A stretch of DNA of 64,000 nucleotides, taken from Algibacter marinivivus (lineage in GTDB: Bacteria > Bacteroidota > Bacteroidia > Flavobacteriales > Flavobacteriaceae). Position numbers and translations under genes: made by a program. Positions 9,247 to 19,418 of the stretch are shown here, piece after piece (positions within the stretch are counted from its first letter, which is position 1; every line of letters starts with the position of its first letter). The stretch lies in assembly GCF_003143755.1 (NCBI RefSeq), contig NZ_QFRI01000004.1:1-64000 (forward strand), in the 5' to 3' direction. The notes beneath the pieces were generated by a model. The model worked only from the letters and a program-made list of their open reading frames with translations, searched no databases and was not told the origin of the DNA.

Positions 9247-10563
9247 TTAGACTCTGAGTTTGTTTAATGCTTCTATTACGGCACCATGTGTAACCGTGTT
9301 ATTTTTAAAGTGGTTGGTTAAAATATCCTTTTCAGAATCATTGGCTTCAAACTGATTTAGAATATTCATTAAGTGCATTTTCATATGTCCTTGCTGAATT
9401 CCTGTTGTTGTTAGTGAACGTAAAGCAGCAAAATTTTGAGCTAAACCAGCCACTGCTACTATTTGCATTAGCTCATTGGCTGAAGGTTTATGTAGTAGCT
9501 CCAACGATAATTTTACTAAAGGATGTAAGCCAGTAAGTCCACCAACCGTACCTAACGCTAAAGGAATTTCCATCCAGAAAGTAAATATTTCATTTTCAAC
9601 TTTAGCATGAGATAAACTGCTGTATTTACCGTGTCTTGAGGCATAAGCATGTACACCAGCTTCAATAGCCCTAAAATCGTTTCCAGTTGCTAAAACAACA
9701 GCGTCTATACCATTCATAATACCTTTATTATGCGTTACTGCTCTGTATGGTTCTACTTCAGCAATATTAACAGCTTGTATAAATTTGTTAGCAAAAGCTT
9801 TACCTGAAATAGTATTGTTTTCACTTAAATCTTCAACAGGACAGCTTACTTCAGCACGAACTAAACATTCTGGTACATAATTAGAAAGAATACTCATTAT
9901 AATATCAATCTGCTTTTCACTTTCAGAAAATAATTCAAAAGATAACGCTTCATTTTTAAACGTATTAGCAAATTGTTCTAGACAAGAATTTATAAAGTTA
10001 GCACCCATAGCATCTAATGTCTCAAAAGATGCATGTAGTTGATAATAATTATTTATGTCTGAAGTTTTATCTCTTAATTCAATATCAAGAATTCCACCAC
10101 CACGTTTTTTCATATTTTTTGTGATAGCTTCGGTATCTTCAATAAGTTTGAATTTTACCTTTTTGAAAAAAGAGTTTAATTTTTCAAAATCACCTTTGTA
10201 AATAAAATGTACTTGTCCAATTTTTATAGTAGAGATTACCTTTGTTTTAAACCCTCCTCTTTCTAGCCAAAATTTAGCAGCTTTACTAGCTGCAGCAACC
10301 ACTGAACTTTCCTCAATAGCCATAGGAATGGTATATAATCTATCGTTTATCAAAAAGTTTGGAGCTACACCAAGCGGTAAATAATAATTGGTTATAGTAT
10401 TTTCGATAAACTCGTCATGAAGTTGTTGAAGTTTATCATCCGTATTCCAATATTGCTTTAAAATGCGTTTTGCAGTTTCAGCTTCAGAAAAATACGTATC
10501 AACAATCCAATCAATTTTTTTTGATTTAGATAGTTTAGAAAAACCAGTAATAGATTTACTCAT
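9247..10563 (-). CDS. mvaA: Hydroxymethylglutaryl-CoA reductase, class II
   Basis: 438 residues. Interconverts HMG-CoA and mevalonate in isoprenoid synthesis. Motifs seen: DAMGANFINS, the HNKGIMNGIDAVVLATGND segment with the catalytic Lys and Asp, GTVGGLTGLHP, and GHMKMHLMNI containing the nucleotide-binding/catalytic His region. Lack of membrane segments and length around 430 put it in the soluble bacterial class II. Class II enzymes can be degradative, but the neighbouring GHMP kinase and known use of the mevalonate route in flavobacteria argue for a biosynthetic role. A TATCTTTG promoter box lies 20 bases before the ATG. Confidence 0.93.
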   Translation of the reverse strand: MSKSITGFSKLSKSKKIDWIVDTYFSEAETAKRILKQYWNTDDKLQQLHDEFIENTITNYYLPLGVAPNFLINDRLYTIPMAIEESSVVAAASKAAKFWLERGGFKTKVISTIKIGQVHFIYKGDFEKLNSFFKKVKFKLIEDTEAITKNMKKRGGGILDIELRDKTSDINNYYQLHASFETLDAMGANFINSCLEQFANTFKNEALSFELFSESEKQIDIIMSILSNYVPECLVRAEVSCPVEDLSENNTISGKAFANKFIQAVNIAEVEPYRAVTHNKGIMNGIDAVVLATGNDFRAIEAGVHAYASRHGKYSSLSHAKVENEIFTFWMEIPLALGTVGGLTGLHPLVKLSLELLHKPSANELMQIVAVAGLAQNFAALRSLTTTGIQQGHMKMHLMNILNQFEANDSEKDILTNHFKNNTVTHGAVIEALNKLRV

Positions 10564-10582
10564 ACTTTACAAATTTGCATTG

Positions 10583-10613
10583 CAAAGATAAGACTCTTGG
10601 TATGAATATTGAA
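10583..10613 (-). promoter_or_regulatory. Promoter of the mvaA-GHMP kinase operon
   Basis: On the minus strand TTC (10611-10613, one mismatch to TTG) is followed after 20 bases by an exact TATCTTTG (10583-10590). The -7 box ends 20 bases before the mvaA ATG, which implies a short leader. Confidence 0.5.
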
Positions 10614-10770
10614 TAACTACTTGAAAACCTGGGTTATTTAAGTGTTAATAAATACGGTTTTTTGCATAATTTTTAGTAAACTTGACATCATTTTATGAAA
10701 TAAATAGCCTTTTAAGCTAAATTCTCATAATTGACTAATATTTTACTTCTAAAACAGATTAAATAAATCT

Positions 10771-13005
10771 ATGAAACACATTATTTTACCCTTTTGCATT
10801 TGTCTTTTTATAACAACAATTTTATCAGCTCAAACTAAAGACATAACACTTGAAGATATTTGGAAAGATGGTTCGTTTAGAACTGAAAGGATGGATGCGT
10901 TACATTCCATGGCCAACGGACAGCAATACTCCGTTTTAAACTTTGATAGAGAATCAAGGAGTACTTCTATAGATATTTACGATTATAAAACTTTAAAAAA
11001 GGAAGCGACTATAGTTAATTCTGCTAATCTTGAGGAAATCCCTTATTTTACGGATTATACCTTTAGTAAAGATGAACAACTAGTAATATTGGCAACAAAT
11101 GAAAAAGCTATATATAGACGTTCTGCTTTAGGGAATTATTATGTTTACAATGTAAAAGAAGGATCTTTGGATTTAATTTCTGAAGATAAAATTCAAGAAC
11201 CTACATTTTCGCCTGATGGTAAGAAAGTTGCTTTTGCAAAAGAAAACAATCTTTATGTAAAAGATTTAAGTTCAGGTAAAATTACTCAAATCACTTCTGA
11301 TGGGGAAAAGAATAAGGTAATTAATGGTATTACAGATTGGGTTTACGAAGAAGAGTTTGGTTTTGTTCGTGCATTTGATTGGAATGCTGATAGTAATAAA
11401 ATTGCATTCATTCGTTTTGATGAAACTAATGTGCCTGAGTTCTCTATGGATGTTTATGGCTCTGAGCTTTATCAAACGCAACAAGTTTTTAAATATCCTA
11501 AAGCTGGTGAAGCAAATTCTTTAGTGTCTTTACATCTTTATGATTTAAGTTCAGATAAAACCAAAACGGTTAAAGTAGATAAAGCTTATGAAGACTTTTA
11601 TATACCTAGAATTAAATGGACTAATAATCCAGATATTTTGAGCGCGCAATATATGAACAGACATCAAAATGAATTAGATTTATGGATGATAAATGCTAAA
11701 GCTAATACTTCAAATTTAGTGTTAGAAGAAAAAGATAAAGCATATGTTGATGTAACTGATAATCTGACTTTTTTAGATGACAATAGCTTTATTTGGACTA
11801 GTGAGAAAGACGGTTATAATCACATCTATCATTATGATAAAAATGGAAATTTGATAAATCAAATAACTAAAGGTAACTGGGAAGTAACTAATTATTATGG
11901 TTATGATGATAAAAGTAATACCATTTTTTATCAGTCAGTTGAAAATGGTTCTATAAATAGAGATGTTTATTCTGTTAAATTAAACGGAAGAAATAAAAGT
12001 CGTCTTACTAAAAGTGAAGGTACTAATAATGCTTCCTTTAGTGCAGACTTCTCATTTTTTATAAACACATTTTCTAGCGCTACAACACCGCCAGAATACA
12101 CTTTAAATAGCTCTACTTCTGGAAATTTAATAAAGAGTATAAAAGATAATGATAAACTAGCTCAAAAATTATCTGAATATAAAACATCAAAAAAAGAATT
12201 CAGTACCATTACTATAAATGGGAATGATTTAAACATGTGGATGATAAAACCGGCTAATTTTGATGAATCTAAAGTATACCCTCTATTAATGTATCAATAT
12301 TCTGGACCAGGATCTCAGCAAGTTGCTAACAGATGGAATGGCGCAAACGATTATTGGTATCAGCATTTAGCTCAAGAGGGTTATATTGTTGCCTGTATTG
12401 ATGGTAGAGGAACAGGTTTAAAAGGTGCTGATTTTAAAAAAGTAACTCAAAATGAATTAGGAAAATACGAGGTTGAAGATCAAATTGCCGCTGCTGAACA
12501 ATTAGGTGAATTACCGTATATTGATGCCAGCAGAATTGGTATTTGGGGATGGAGTTACGGAGGCTTTATGAGTAGTAATTGCTTATTTAAAGGAAATGAT
12601 GTGTTTAAAATGGCAATAGCCGTTGCACCTGTGAGTAGCTGGCGTTTTTATGATACCATTTATACTGAGCGATACATGACAACACCACAAGAGAATGCAA
12701 GCGGATATGATGAAAATTCTCCGATAAACCATGTAGATAAATTAAAAGGCGATTTCCTTTTAGTACATGGTTCAGGAGACGATAACGTACATTTACAGAA
12801 TACGATGCGTTTAGCAGAAGCTTTAATTCAAGCGGATAAACAATTTGATTGGGCGGTTTATCCAGATAAAAACCATGGTATTTATGGAGGTAATACAAGA
12901 CTTCATTTATATAAAAAAATGACCAATTTTATTCATGAAACACTTGGGGATAAAATTCTAAAAGAAGAAGAAACTAAAGTGAATCAAGTTAAAATTAAAG
13001 GATAA
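10771..13005 (+). CDS. Dipeptidyl-peptidase IV-type serine peptidase (S9B)
   Basis: 744 residues. Removes N-terminal dipeptides (Xaa-Pro preferred in the family) from peptides, probably in the periplasm. Signal peptide 1-20 (ends ILSAQT), then an eight-bladed-propeller DPPIV N-domain (about 90-440), then an alpha/beta-hydrolase domain. Catalytic residues: Ser595 in GWSYGGF, Asp670 in GSGDDNVH, His702 in KNHGIYGG. The propeller DWVYEEEFG carries the double-Glu motif that binds the peptide amino terminus in DPPIV. Followed after 23 bases by two peptide transporters, consistent with peptide scavenging. Confidence 0.93.
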   Translation: MKHIILPFCICLFITTILSAQTKDITLEDIWKDGSFRTERMDALHSMANGQQYSVLNFDRESRSTSIDIYDYKTLKKEATIVNSANLEEIPYFTDYTFSKDEQLVILATNEKAIYRRSALGNYYVYNVKEGSLDLISEDKIQEPTFSPDGKKVAFAKENNLYVKDLSSGKITQITSDGEKNKVINGITDWVYEEEFGFVRAFDWNADSNKIAFIRFDETNVPEFSMDVYGSELYQTQQVFKYPKAGEANSLVSLHLYDLSSDKTKTVKVDKAYEDFYIPRIKWTNNPDILSAQYMNRHQNELDLWMINAKANTSNLVLEEKDKAYVDVTDNLTFLDDNSFIWTSEKDGYNHIYHYDKNGNLINQITKGNWEVTNYYGYDDKSNTIFYQSVENGSINRDVYSVKLNGRNKSRLTKSEGTNNASFSADFSFFINTFSSATTPPEYTLNSSTSGNLIKSIKDNDKLAQKLSEYKTSKKEFSTITINGNDLNMWMIKPANFDESKVYPLLMYQYSGPGSQQVANRWNGANDYWYQHLAQEGYIVACIDGRGTGLKGADFKKVTQNELGKYEVEDQIAAAEQLGELPYIDASRIGIWGWSYGGFMSSNCLFKGNDVFKMAIAVAPVSSWRFYDTIYTERYMTTPQENASGYDENSPINHVDKLKGDFLLVHGSGDDNVHLQNTMRLAEALIQADKQFDWAVYPDKNHGIYGGNTRLHLYKKMTNFIHETLGDKILKEEETKVNQVKIKG

Positions 13006-13028
13006 GAATACTAACCAAAACTAAATAT

Positions 13029-14609
13029 ATGGCTACTTCGGCATTAAAACCACATCAAAAAGAACTTTTCGGGCAACCAATAGGATTGTATATATTATTC
13101 CTTACAGAAATGTGGGAACGTTTTTCATACTATGGTATGCGTGCGTTATTAGTGTTATATATGACTACTCAAACAATTGGCGACGACCGAGGAGCTGGTT
13201 TAGGTTGGACAAACCAAGAAGCATTAGCACTTTATGGTTGGTATACTATGTTGGTTTATGTCATGTCAATTCCTGGAGGTATGATTGCTGATAAATTGAT
13301 TGGACAAAAGAAAGCAGTACTTATAGGAGCTATAGTGCTTTGTTTAGGTCATGGTGTTTTAGTGCTTACAGATATTTGGGCTTTTTACACTGGTCTTGGA
13401 TTAGTGATTTTAGGTGTAGGATTATTAAAACCTAATATTTCAACTATGGTTGGAGGTTTGTATAAACAAGGCGATATTAGAAGAGATAAAGGGTTTAGTA
13501 TCTTTTACATAGGGATAAATTTAGGGTCATTATTAGCAACCTTAACAGTAGGTTTAGTTGTTGCAGAATGGGGATGGCACGCTGGATTTGGTTTAGCTGG
13601 AGTAGTAATGGTTTTAGGACTAATAAATTATTTAGCTGGTCAAAAATACTTAAAAGGAGTTGGTGATTTTATCCCGAGTAAGAATGATGAAAACGAAGTG
13701 TCATATGGAAAATTATATTCAAAATTATTTAGTTCTCCTAAGCAATTGATATTTGCAGGAATTTTGCTAGTAGCTTCATTTATCGGTTGGTATTATATGG
13801 ATTGGAGTTATGGATTATTGTTTGTTTTTTTAACTGCAATCGCAGCATTGTTAATGATGATTTATAAAGAGCTAGATACTCAGGTTTACAAAGACCGTTT
13901 TTTAGTTCTGTTATTATCATTTATTATGGTTATCATCTTTTGGGGTGCTTTTGAACAAGCTGGAGGTTTAATGAATTTATACACAGAAACCAATACAAAT
14001 AGAATGCTATTTGGTTGGGAGGTTCCAACGGTAATGTTTCAAAGTTTAAATGCAGGTTTTATAATTATTTTTGCAACTATTATTGCTGGAATTTGGGCTA
14101 AACGAAAACTTAAAGGAAAAGAAGCGTCTTCTCTTTTTAAAATGGCAATAGGAATAATTATAATGGGGTTTGGTTTTCTGTTTATGGTATTTGCCGTAAA
14201 AGATTTTGAATCAAGTGGTCCTGTAATTGAAGGTATTTCAGGTTCAGGTTCTGCAATGTATTGGTTAGTACTAGCATATTTATTTCATACTATAGGTGAG
14301 CTTTGTATTTCTCCTGTAGCCTTATCTTTCATAACTAAATTGGCTCCAGTTAAATATGCATCTCTAATGATGGGAGTTTATTTTGCAGCTACAGGCTTAG
14401 GAAATAAAGTAGCTGGTATTGTTGGTGAATCCGCTTCAGAATTTGGAGAACTTACCATATTTTCTGGTATTGTAATATTCACTGTTATTATAGGAATATT
14501 ATTTATTGCCATTTTGAAGCCTTTAAAACGTTTGACACATGGTGCAGAGGAAAGTGAAAGGGTATTAAAAAATGAAGAAGCCGAAGGATTCGAATTAGCA
14601 GATAATTAA
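13029..14609 (+). CDS. Proton-dependent oligopeptide transporter (POT/PTR2), copy 1
   Basis: 526 residues with about 12-14 hydrophobic spans. The first helix carries the POT signature EMWERFSYYGMRALL (ExxER motif for proton coupling). FYIGINLGSLLA matches the PTR2 family signature, and IFWGAFEQAGG holds the conserved helix-7 motif. It takes up di- and tripeptides with protons across the inner membrane. It lies 23 bases after the dipeptidyl peptidase gene and is followed by its own terminator and a paralogue. Confidence 0.92.
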   Translation: MATSALKPHQKELFGQPIGLYILFLTEMWERFSYYGMRALLVLYMTTQTIGDDRGAGLGWTNQEALALYGWYTMLVYVMSIPGGMIADKLIGQKKAVLIGAIVLCLGHGVLVLTDIWAFYTGLGLVILGVGLLKPNISTMVGGLYKQGDIRRDKGFSIFYIGINLGSLLATLTVGLVVAEWGWHAGFGLAGVVMVLGLINYLAGQKYLKGVGDFIPSKNDENEVSYGKLYSKLFSSPKQLIFAGILLVASFIGWYYMDWSYGLLFVFLTAIAALLMMIYKELDTQVYKDRFLVLLLSFIMVIIFWGAFEQAGGLMNLYTETNTNRMLFGWEVPTVMFQSLNAGFIIIFATIIAGIWAKRKLKGKEASSLFKMAIGIIIMGFGFLFMVFAVKDFESSGPVIEGISGSGSAMYWLVLAYLFHTIGELCISPVALSFITKLAPVKYASLMMGVYFAATGLGNKVAGIVGESASEFGELTIFSGIVIFTVIIGILFIAILKPLKRLTHGAEESERVLKNEEAEGFELADN

Positions 14610-14626
14610 TTAGAATAAAAATAATT

Positions 14627-14657
14627 AAAGCCTTACATTTTTAATGTAAGGCTTTTT
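14627..14657 (+). terminator. Terminator between the two POT genes
   Basis: AAAGCCTTACAT and ATGTAAGGCTTT form a 12-bp stem with a TTTTA loop, and the right arm runs into TTTTT. Confidence 0.85.
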
Positions 14658-14677
14658 CAATTTCAAATAAATAAATT

Positions 14678-16225
14678 ATGAGTACATCTAGTTCCAATGA
14701 GTTTAGTTTATTAGGTCATAAACCTGCTTTGTTTGTATTATTCTTTACAGAGATGTGGGAGCGTTTTTCTTATTATGGAATGCGTGCTATTTTTGTTTTA
14801 TTCCTTGTAAAAAGTTGGGATTGGAGTAATGAAAGAGCTGTTGGATTATTAGCAATTTATACAAGTACAGTTTATTTAACTCCTTTACTTGGAGGTATTA
14901 TAGCTGATAAATTATTAGGATATCAAAAAGCAGTTGCTTTAGGGGCATTAGCAATGACGTTAGGTCACGCAGCAATGTCTTTAGAGACGGAAGCTACATT
15001 GTATATTGGAATAGGGTTATTAATAATTGGTAATGGTTTGTTTAAGCCTAATGTTACATCTATAGTTAGTGGTTTGTATGATAAATATCCTGATAGGAAA
15101 GATGGGGCTTATACTATTTTTTATATGGGTGTAAATGCAGGAGGCTTTCTTGGTGTTTTACTTTGTGGTTTTTTAGCAAGTAATCTGAGTTATTCTTGGG
15201 GATTTGGGTTAGCAGGAATTTTTATGTTTTTAGGAACTTTACAGTTTTGGTTTGGTAAAGAGATTTTTGAAAATGTTGGAAAACAACCTTCTGAAAAAGT
15301 AGATTTATCTGATGCTATTGAAAAAATTGGACCAAATATAAATGATGAAAAAACAGAAGAAAAAGTTCCTTCAAATGTTCAAAGAGATAGATATATTGTT
15401 GTTGGTCTTTTAGCGTTTTTTACAGTTTTCTTTTGGGCTGCATTTGAGCAGGCTAGTGGTTCAATGACTATTTTTGCAAGTGACTATACACAGCGAACTT
15501 TAGAAGGGAATGCAGCTACTATTTTTAAAATTGTAGATGTTTTAGTATCTACTGTTCCGTTGATAATCATTTCTTGGGTTTTATTTAAATTGTTTGGACA
15601 AACCTTTAAAAGAATTTCTCTTTCTAATATCATTCTAGGTATTAGTTTTTTAAGTATTTGGGCTATTGTGATTTGGAAATTAAGTATTATAATACTAAAA
15701 GAAAATGCAGAAATAGAAGCTTCTTGGTTTTTAATTTTAAATTCACTTTTTATAATTTTTTTAGCGCCATTATTCTCTAAATGGTGGGAAAGTAAATATA
15801 ACCCTTCTGCTGCTGTAAAATTTGGAATTGGAATGATTCTTCTTGGAATAGGATTTGCTGCTTTAGCTTATGGTTCAAGCTCAATTCCCCAAGGTGCAAA
15901 AACAGCTTCAGTAAGTTTAATATGGTTAATTATTGCATATTTATTTCATACTATGGGAGAATTGTGTGTTTCACCAGTAGGACTTTCATATGTTTCTAAA
16001 CTAGTGCCAGCAAAGAAAATTGGGATGATGTTTGGTGTTTGGTATTTGGTAAACTTTATTGGTAATCTTACTGCAGGTACTATTGGAAAATATATCGACA
16101 CTATTGTTGAACAATATTCAATGTCACATTTTTTTTTAATATTTACGGTCATTCCTGGTGCTGTTGGTTTAATCTTTTTAGTATTAAACCCATTAATAAA
16201 AAAGCTTATGCATGGTGTACGTTAA
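14678..16225 (+). CDS. Proton-dependent oligopeptide transporter (POT/PTR2), copy 2
   Basis: 515 residues, clearly paralogous to the preceding gene: EMWERFSYYGMRAIF in helix 1, FYMGVNAGGFLG, FFWAAFEQASG, and AYLFHTMGELCVSPVGL near the end. Divergence is substantial throughout, so this is an old duplication, possibly with different peptide preference. The strong hairpin between the copies suggests they are transcribed separately. No obvious TAnnTTTG box is seen in the 68-base gap. Confidence 0.92.
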   Translation: MSTSSSNEFSLLGHKPALFVLFFTEMWERFSYYGMRAIFVLFLVKSWDWSNERAVGLLAIYTSTVYLTPLLGGIIADKLLGYQKAVALGALAMTLGHAAMSLETEATLYIGIGLLIIGNGLFKPNVTSIVSGLYDKYPDRKDGAYTIFYMGVNAGGFLGVLLCGFLASNLSYSWGFGLAGIFMFLGTLQFWFGKEIFENVGKQPSEKVDLSDAIEKIGPNINDEKTEEKVPSNVQRDRYIVVGLLAFFTVFFWAAFEQASGSMTIFASDYTQRTLEGNAATIFKIVDVLVSTVPLIIISWVLFKLFGQTFKRISLSNIILGISFLSIWAIVIWKLSIIILKENAEIEASWFLILNSLFIIFLAPLFSKWWESKYNPSAAVKFGIGMILLGIGFAALAYGSSSIPQGAKTASVSLIWLIIAYLFHTMGELCVSPVGLSYVSKLVPAKKIGMMFGVWYLVNFIGNLTAGTIGKYIDTIVEQYSMSHFFLIFTVIPGAVGLIFLVLNPLIKKLMHGVR

Positions 16226-16250
16226 TCGAATAAAAAGTTAAAAAATATTG

Positions 16251-16278
16251 AAAAAGCACCTGTTTAGGTGCTTTTTTT
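16251..16278 (+). terminator. Terminator after the second POT gene
   Basis: AAAAAGCACC and GGTGCTTTTT pair around a TGTTTA loop and are followed by a T-run. Confidence 0.85.
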
Positions 16279-16313
16279 GTAAGTTCGGCATACGATTTGC
16301 AACTTAGTTGATT

Positions 16314-16862
16314 ATGAGAAAGACTATACTTTTAATATTTACATTAGTTTTTGTGAGTTTTAATGCTTCTGCACAAAAGATTAATTGGGTTACTTTTGAT
16401 GAAGCTATTGCTTTGCAAAAGAAGAACCCTAAAAAGATTATGGTAGATGTTTATACCAATTGGTGTGGACCATGTAAAATGCTAGATAAAAACACGTTTC
16501 AAAATAAAGATGTTGCCAATTATGTAAATGCTAATTATTATGCTGTAAAGTTTAATGGAGAAGGAGATGAAGTAGTTAATTATAATGGTAAAAAATTTTC
16601 CAACCCAAATTACAATCCTGCTTTAGCTAATAGAAGAAATTCGGCTCATGAATTATCACGTTATTTTCAAGTTAGATCTTATCCAACAATAATGTTTTTA
16701 GACGAAAAAGGGAATTTGATTTTTCCGTTAGTGGGTTATAAAAATGTTTCTCAAATGGAGTTGTATTTAAAAATGTTTAATGCAGATGAGCATAAAACAT
16801 TAGATACCCAAGAAAAATTTAACGAATATTACAATGCTTTTAAATCTGAATTTAAAGGTTAG
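16314..16862 (+). CDS. Exported thioredoxin-fold protein (CGPC)
   Basis: 182 residues. Signal peptide MRKTILLIFTLVFVSFNASA, then a thioredoxin domain with the canonical CGPC active site at residues 51-54 (TNWCGPCKML) and the cis-proline segment RSYPTIMFLD. It probably reduces or forms disulfides in the periplasm. The ATG at 16314 is used because it opens the signal peptide; a TTG two codons earlier is less likely. A second thioredoxin-fold gene follows after 16 bases. Confidence 0.88.
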   Translation: MRKTILLIFTLVFVSFNASAQKINWVTFDEAIALQKKNPKKIMVDVYTNWCGPCKMLDKNTFQNKDVANYVNANYYAVKFNGEGDEVVNYNGKKFSNPNYNPALANRRNSAHELSRYFQVRSYPTIMFLDEKGNLIFPLVGYKNVSQMELYLKMFNADEHKTLDTQEKFNEYYNAFKSEFKG

Positions 16863-16878
16863 TTTATAAAAATCACAC

Positions 16879-17349
16879 ATGAAAAAAATCATATTTGCAC
16901 TTATAATAACAACATTAATTTCGGCTAACTCATTTGCGCAAGAGAAAATGATTTGGCATACAGATATTAATGAAGCACTTGAAATAGCAGTAAAAGAGAA
17001 CAAGAAAGTGATGCTCTTTTTTACAGGTTCAGACTGGTGTGGTTGGTGTATCAAATTACAAAATGAAGTTTTTAAAACTTCAGATTTTGAAAAGTGGTCT
17101 AATGATTTAGTTTTGGTTGAACTAGATTTTCCTAGAAGAACTCCTCAAGATGAAACTATTAAAGCTCAAAATAGACAAATTCAAGCCATGTTTAAAGTTA
17201 GAGGTTATCCTTCAGTATATTTTGTAAATCCTGAAAAAATGCCAGACGGAAAAATGAATTTAAATAGTTTAGGGAAAACTGGTTATGTTAGAGGAGGAGC
17301 AAGTAAATGGCTAGAAGTAGCAGATAATATTGTCAAAAAAACAATATAA
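16879..17349 (+). CDS. Exported thioredoxin-fold protein (CGWC)
   Basis: 156 residues. Signal peptide to about residue 20 (NSFAQ), then a thioredoxin fold with FTGSDWCGWC, active-site CGWC at 54-57, and cis-proline segment VRGYPSVYFV. The SDWCGWC form is common in Bacteroidota exported thiol:disulfide proteins. It is probably co-transcribed with the CGPC paralogue just upstream. The redox partner is unknown. No terminator is visible before the convergent comEC gene. Confidence 0.86.
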   Translation: MKKIIFALIITTLISANSFAQEKMIWHTDINEALEIAVKENKKVMLFFTGSDWCGWCIKLQNEVFKTSDFEKWSNDLVLVELDFPRRTPQDETIKAQNRQIQAMFKVRGYPSVYFVNPEKMPDGKMNLNSLGKTGYVRGGASKWLEVADNIVKKTI

Positions 17350-17355
17350 AAAAGA

Positions 17356-19395
17356 TTAATAGTTTATAATAAAAGCGCCCTTTTTACTGGTTTGATGAAA
17401 AGGGATTTTTCTTTTTAAACATATAGTTTCCCACCTATTTATATGTGATTTGTAATTACTTCCATCAGCAATAATTTGTTTTGGTTTTAGCGAATCAATC
17501 AATCTGTTTAAGTTGATTTTAGGTGATTGTCTAAGCAGTATCATATCTGGTTTAAAAGAATTTATATTATAAATCCCAAGACTATCAATAACTAATATGC
17601 TTTTGTTGTTTAGTTTGTAGATTGAAGATAATGGTTGCTCTTCAATAGCTTTAATATCATTTCCAACTTTATAATCAGTAATTATTTTGTTTTTTGTTTT
17701 GGTAATACTGTCAAAATCATTGGAGACTATAATTTTGTTATTTGTCGTATTTCCTATTAAGCTATATCTGCTTTTATGGAATACTATAAACTCATTTTTT
17801 GGTTGACTATATTTAGTGTATAAAACTGCACCTTGTAAAACAAGTACCGAAATTAAAAACAGTCTTAAGTTTGAATAATTTCTTTTAAATAGAAGTCGAA
17901 AAAAAGATATAATTAGAAAATAAGAAACGATTACATATAGAATGCTAAAAGCGAGGTCTTTAAATAAAAAAGCTTCTTGTTTTGAAACCCAACCCACAAA
18001 ACTATTCATTCCGCTAATTACATAACCGAAACTATTTGCTAAAAATTGAGGGAGTATATTTAAAACAGCTAAAAGAATTACAAAAATACCTAAGCCTAGA
18101 ATTAACCCAAGAAATGGAATGATAACTAAATTTGATATAAAAAATAAACCAGGAAACTGATGGAAGTAATATAAACTTACAGGAATAATACCAAACTGTG
18201 CTGAAACGGTAATAGTAAATGTGTGCCAATAAAATTTAATGATTTTGTTTTTTGGTTTCCATAGATTGAATAAATAAGGGTCTATAATAACAATAGCAAA
18301 AACCGCTAAATAACTTAACTGAAAGCCTACATCAAATAAAAACAAAGGCTTAAAAAGAAGAATAACAAACATACTTATGGCTAACGTATTGAATATGTTT
18401 GTTGGTCTTTTTAGATTTAAGGCAATAGCTACAATACTGAACATAGTTACAGCTCTAGTTACAGAGGCAGATAATCCAGCTATTAAAGCAAAACTCCATA
18501 AGATGCTTACTAGTAGTATAGTTTTTATTAGTTTACCATGTTTAAACCGTTCTAAAGGTTTAAACATGAAACTTAATATGAGTAAAATAATACCAACATG
18601 TAACCCAGATACAGCAAGAATATGTATGGCTCCTGCATTAGTGTAACTGGTATAAACTTCTTCGCTGATATCTTGACGTTGCCCTAATAAAAGTGCGTTA
18701 ATTATAGCAATTTCGTCAGATTTAAAATGATATGGTTTTAGTTTTTTGTTGATATGTTGCCTAATATTATCGACAATTCCAAAAAGAGTTTTTGCTTTAT
18801 ATTTAGTAGTTAATAAGGCTTCGTTAGATGTGAAAAGTTGGTGGTAAATATATTTTTTCTCTAAGTAGTTTTTATAATCAAATTGATGCGGGTTTAATGG
18901 ATGTATTAGATTTTTAAAATCTGTTCTACTTATATAAATACCATCTACTTTTAAAGCAGGTTGTAAGGTGTCTTTTTGAATATTTAAAAGTGTTTTTCCT
19001 GTTACTTCTTTATCATTAATTTTTAAAAGATCAATAACATATTTATCATAATAATTACCTGGTTTTAGTACTTCTCTAATTCTGAATGCAATAGTTTTTA
19101 AGCTGTCTTTTTCAATAGAAATAATTTGAGTATAATGGTTTGAGAAGTTTTTTTGATTATGAAAACTAGTTGTTAGTATACCAATTGAAATCATTACTAA
19201 AAAAGTAGAAGCTCCAAACCAAATAGATTTTATAAATTGATTTTTAGCAATTAAATAAAAAACTAAAAGAGCTAATAAAAAGATACTGGTTAGTATGGTT
19301 GAGGTTTCTAGCGAACACTTGGATAAATACCCAATAATAATACCTAGAACAAGGCAAATGGTTAATTTAATTATAGTGAAATTGAGTAAGCGCAT
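17356..19395 (-). CDS. comEC: ComEC/Rec2-family DNA-uptake channel protein
   Basis: 679 residues. Three N-terminal membrane spans and an OB-like DUF4131 region (about 30-200), then the multi-spanning Competence domain (about 220-510, with ILAVSGLHVGIILL). ComEC forms the inner-membrane channel for transforming DNA. The C-terminal soluble part (about 525-679) lacks a recognisable metallo-beta-lactamase HxHxDH motif found in many ComEC proteins; it ends with the PKQIIADGSNY segment seen in Bacteroidota forms. The gene starts 23 bases before the upstream NlpC/P60 gene's end, in a minus-strand run with lpxB. Confidence 0.88.
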   Translation of the reverse strand: MRLLNFTIIKLTICLVLGIIIGYLSKCSLETSTILTSIFLLALLVFYLIAKNQFIKSIWFGASTFLVMISIGILTTSFHNQKNFSNHYTQIISIEKDSLKTIAFRIREVLKPGNYYDKYVIDLLKINDKEVTGKTLLNIQKDTLQPALKVDGIYISRTDFKNLIHPLNPHQFDYKNYLEKKYIYHQLFTSNEALLTTKYKAKTLFGIVDNIRQHINKKLKPYHFKSDEIAIINALLLGQRQDISEEVYTSYTNAGAIHILAVSGLHVGIILLILSFMFKPLERFKHGKLIKTILLVSILWSFALIAGLSASVTRAVTMFSIVAIALNLKRPTNIFNTLAISMFVILLFKPLFLFDVGFQLSYLAVFAIVIIDPYLFNLWKPKNKIIKFYWHTFTITVSAQFGIIPVSLYYFHQFPGLFFISNLVIIPFLGLILGLGIFVILLAVLNILPQFLANSFGYVISGMNSFVGWVSKQEAFLFKDLAFSILYVIVSYFLIISFFRLLFKRNYSNLRLFLISVLVLQGAVLYTKYSQPKNEFIVFHKSRYSLIGNTTNNKIIVSNDFDSITKTKNKIITDYKVGNDIKAIEEQPLSSIYKLNNKSILVIDSLGIYNINSFKPDMILLRQSPKINLNRLIDSLKPKQIIADGSNYKSHINRWETICLKRKIPFHQTSKKGAFIINY

Positions 19396-19418
19396 ACTTC
19401 TGAAAGATATAAAATATC

